Positions 62,341-64,000 of a DNA stretch of 64,000 bases are shown piece after piece. The DNA lies in contig NZ_JACJON010000010.1 of assembly GCF_014695585.1 (NCBI RefSeq), positions 1 to 64,000 on the forward strand, in the 5' to 3' direction. Both the position numbers and the translations under genes were made by a program. Under the pieces are notes generated by a model. That model was not told the origin of the DNA and did not search any database. It saw nothing but the letters and a program-made list of their open reading frames with translations. Source of the DNA: Microcoleus sp. FACHB-831. GTDB lineage: Bacteria > Cyanobacteriota > Cyanobacteriia > Cyanobacteriales > FACHB-T130. Position 1 is the stretch's first letter; every line of letters begins with the position of its first letter.

Positions 62341-62856
62341 TCAATCTGTACGCTGTACAACAAACGGCGATAACACAGCTGTGTCTTTCTCTGCTGGTAT
62401 TTCTTTTCGCCATGCTGTTATTCCGCCTGATAAAACTGCCATCTTTAAACCTGTTTCTTGTAGCAATTTATAGGCTTTGACGGAACGCGGGCCTTTAGCG
62501 CAATAAAGTACAAGCGTAGGCTGTGTTTGATTTGGCTTAACGCTTTTTTTTACAAGTTCGCGGATTTGCTCAACTCCTATGCCAGCTTCAATGTCAGTAA
62601 TGGGTACGATCGGGCTTTTACCAATACGATCTTCAACATATTCTTCAGGCGATCGCACGTCAATCATTAATACTGGCTTCAGCTTCACAGCACGTAATTC
62701 TGCTACTGTAACTTGTTGGGGAAATTTACCAGTAAGTATCGATTCAATGTCTACACCCGTAATAACGGTAGCTGTCCCTAAAACACCAATACTAAAAGCG
62801 CCAATTCCCAACATTACAGGTAAAGGACGAAAATAACTTCGGATCTTAGCCAGCAT
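62341..62856 (-). CDS. Membrane-anchored rhodanese-like protein
   Basis: 171 residues with one N-terminal membrane helix (PVMLGIGAFSIGVLGTATVI) followed by a rhodanese domain: VTVAELRAVKLKPVLMIDVR, SPEEYVEDRIGKS and the active-site loop VLYCAKGPRSVKAY with the catalytic Cys. The end of the domain is LSGGITAWRKEIP. A sulfur- or redox-related role is likely but the substrate is unknown. It lies 61 bases upstream of the pilin-like gene on the same strand. Confidence 0.88.
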   Translation of the reverse strand: MLAKIRSYFRPLPVMLGIGAFSIGVLGTATVITGVDIESILTGKFPQQVTVAELRAVKLKPVLMIDVRSPEEYVEDRIGKSPIVPITDIEAGIGVEQIRELVKKSVKPNQTQPTLVLYCAKGPRSVKAYKLLQETGLKMAVLSGGITAWRKEIPAEKDTAVLSPFVVQRTD

Positions 62857-62950
62857 TTATCTAGCACCCTCCAACCAGGAAAACTTTGATTTTTCCACCA
62901 TAACAACTGCACTGCCCAGATGTCACTAGACAATTTTGGATTTCCCCTCA

Positions 62951-62970
62951 TTCCAGGTAGAACCTGGGAA
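62951..62970. repeat. Short palindromic repeat
   Basis: ttccaggtagaacctgggaa is an imperfect 8-bp stem with a three-base loop. It is similar to the short palindromes widely dispersed in cyanobacterial spacers. A related actgggagaacc follows. Confidence 0.5.
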
Positions 62971-63087
62971 CGCAGACTGGGAGAACCTACCTCGCTTCTT
63001 TACAAAGAGACAAAGCCTCTAGTTCTACTTAGGAACAAGAAACTATCGTGTTAATTAAGATTTAAAAATTCCCAGGGTTATATTCCC

Positions 63088-63864
63088 TTAAAAATTTATG
63101 TTTTTACGAGTGCGAAATGGATGTAAAATCTGCCCAATATAGCCAGAAGGAATGCGCTCGGATATACCATAGCGATCGGGCATTTTCCCCCCAGGCATAT
63201 AAAGCGTTCCAAATATTAAATCTAAAAAAGGTAACTGGGCGGCGAAGTTTTTATTATAGGCTTTTTTATCTATACTATGATGCCAATGATGAAATTCTGG
63301 CGTGGCAACAAACCACTTAAACCATCGAAATTTCAATTTGATATTGGCATGAATAAAAAAAGCTATAAAAGCACTAAATATAATGTATCCAGCAAATGTC
63401 TCTTTAGTAAATCCTAAGATGTACAGGGGGATAACCTGAAACATCTTTGTAAATACTTGATCTATAGGATGCACGCGCACGGTAGCCAACCAGTCTAGCT
63501 GTTCAACACTATGGTGAACTGCATGAAATTTCCAAAGCCAGGGAATTGTATGGTTTAGTTTATGAGCTGTATAATATCCAATATCTGATATTAAAACTGC
63601 TTCTATAAACTGCAACAAAAGTGGTTGAGAAGCAACTAATATTTGTAGTTGAGTATTTAATAAGCCTTTAAAAATATGTCCGATTAATAAAACGCTAATT
63701 GCTAGTTGGGTTCCTCTCCCAATAAAATAGCCTAAAAAATAATAAATGGCATCAGTTGTCCATGCTTGACGAAATATTTTTTGTTCGTGTAATGCAAATA
63801 TTCTTTCTATAGGAACCAAGATAAAGAACAGGATAAGGAATCCTTTTATAACATCAGTAACCAT
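63088..63864 (-). CDS. Sterol desaturase / fatty acid hydroxylase family protein
   Basis: A membrane di-iron hydroxylase of about 258 residues from the ATG at 63864. The histidine clusters are visible: HKLNH, HAVHH (KFHAVHHSVEQLDWLATVRV) and EFHHWHHS. Four or so membrane helices surround them. Substrate is unknown; related cyanobacterial proteins act on carotenoids, fatty acids or sterol-like lipids. The frame is open to 63912, but that part falls in a repeat-like GGGTGGGCAGTCCCCACCC stretch and I exclude it. Confidence 0.88.
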   Translation of the reverse strand: MVTDVIKGFLILFFILVPIERIFALHEQKIFRQAWTTDAIYYFLGYFIGRGTQLAISVLLIGHIFKGLLNTQLQILVASQPLLLQFIEAVLISDIGYYTAHKLNHTIPWLWKFHAVHHSVEQLDWLATVRVHPIDQVFTKMFQVIPLYILGFTKETFAGYIIFSAFIAFFIHANIKLKFRWFKWFVATPEFHHWHHSIDKKAYNKNFAAQLPFLDLIFGTLYMPGGKMPDRYGISERIPSGYIGQILHPFRTRKNINF

Positions 63865-63904
63865 AGGGGTTAAGCATGGGGTGGGGACTGCCCACCCTAC
63901 TTTT

Positions 63905-64000
63905 CTAAACAACTTGCTCGATCTGAGTCTGTTTTAACTCACCGGGAGCAACTGCGCCATACTCTGTAATAATTGCTGTAATTAAGCTGGCGGGGGTGAC
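63905..64000 (-). CDS. mtnA: C-terminal fragment, probable methylthioribose-1-phosphate isomerase
   Basis: The minus strand is open from the window edge to a TAG at 63905-63907 and encodes 31 residues: VTPASLITAIITEYGAVAPG then ELKQTQIEQVV. The VTPA.LITAIITE.G...PGEL pattern fits the C-terminus of MtnA in the methionine salvage pathway. The rest lies beyond the window, so the call rests on a short match from memory. Confidence 0.6.
   Translation of the reverse strand, partial: VTPASLITAIITEYGAVAPGELKQTQIEQVV

Noticed and set aside
63865-63912. N-terminal extension of the fatty acid hydroxylase family protein
   Set aside because: It overlaps the stop region of the upstream gene and consists of a GGGTGGGCAGTCCCCACCC-type repeat.

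Overview
The window is chromosomal DNA from a cyanobacterium. The HIP1 palindrome GCGATCGC recurs throughout, and there are oxygenic photosynthesis genes (psbE-psbF-psbL-psbJ, psaI, psbO, a rubredoxin with ycf48) plus cyanobacterial ndhC-ndhK-ndhJ, sigF and a PII gene with an NtcA-type promoter. Heptamer tandem repeats, SLH and DUF3370 proteins and a 14-blade WD40 signalling NTPase suggest a filamentous or otherwise large-genome lineage. The sequence alone does not fix the genus. No rRNA, tRNA or CRISPR array was recognised.

Layout. 1-7.7 kb: the tail of an unknown gene, a chemoreceptor flanked by two decayed transposase-like remnants, ilvC, two paralogous membrane proteins, a DUF4349 lipoprotein and a pentapeptide-repeat protein. 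7.9-17.4 kb: a SagB-type double nitroreductase, an RNase III homologue with a second degenerate catalytic domain, a PhoD phosphatase, a single-domain response regulator, a methyltransferase, mnmE and two tandem MscS channels. 17.5-29.6 kb: a DNA phosphorothioation (Dnd) island. dndC-dndD-dndE face left and dndB is divergent from dndC. The island continues with a Dnd-associated protein 4, an SLH/DUF3370 protein, an SMC-like ATPase, a 57-residue ORF whose stop overlaps the ATPase start, and a DEAH helicase of the Dnd-restriction type. dndA and dndFGH are not in the window.

29.9-34.3 kb: the photosynthesis block, ndhC-K-J to the left and rubredoxin-ycf48-psbEFLJ to the right, with psaI convergent. 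34.4-48.9 kb: a 1250-residue repeat-rich protein, hisS, a repeat-bearing lipoprotein, sigF, psbO, a phosphohexomutase, rdgB, glnB and thiD. 49-52.2 kb: a DUF4291 gene broken by one amber codon, then ftsQ-ftsZ. 53-59.9 kb: a P-loop ATPase preceded by two hairpins, followed by a 1639-residue protein with TPR, STAND NTPase, membrane and 14 WD40 segments. 59.9-64 kb: a sugar-type ABC ATPase, a pilin and a pilin-like paralogue lacking the prepilin cleavage site, a membrane rhodanese, a fatty acid hydroxylase family protein and the 3' end of a probable mtnA.

Most interesting. The Dnd island appears to pair the DndBCDE modification set with an SMC-like ATPase, small protein and helicase module in place of DndFGH. 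The AAA/STAND pair resembles a regulated sensor-effector locus. The tandem-domain RNase III resembles a minimal intramolecular dimer. Functions are inferred from motifs and gene order; no database search was run.
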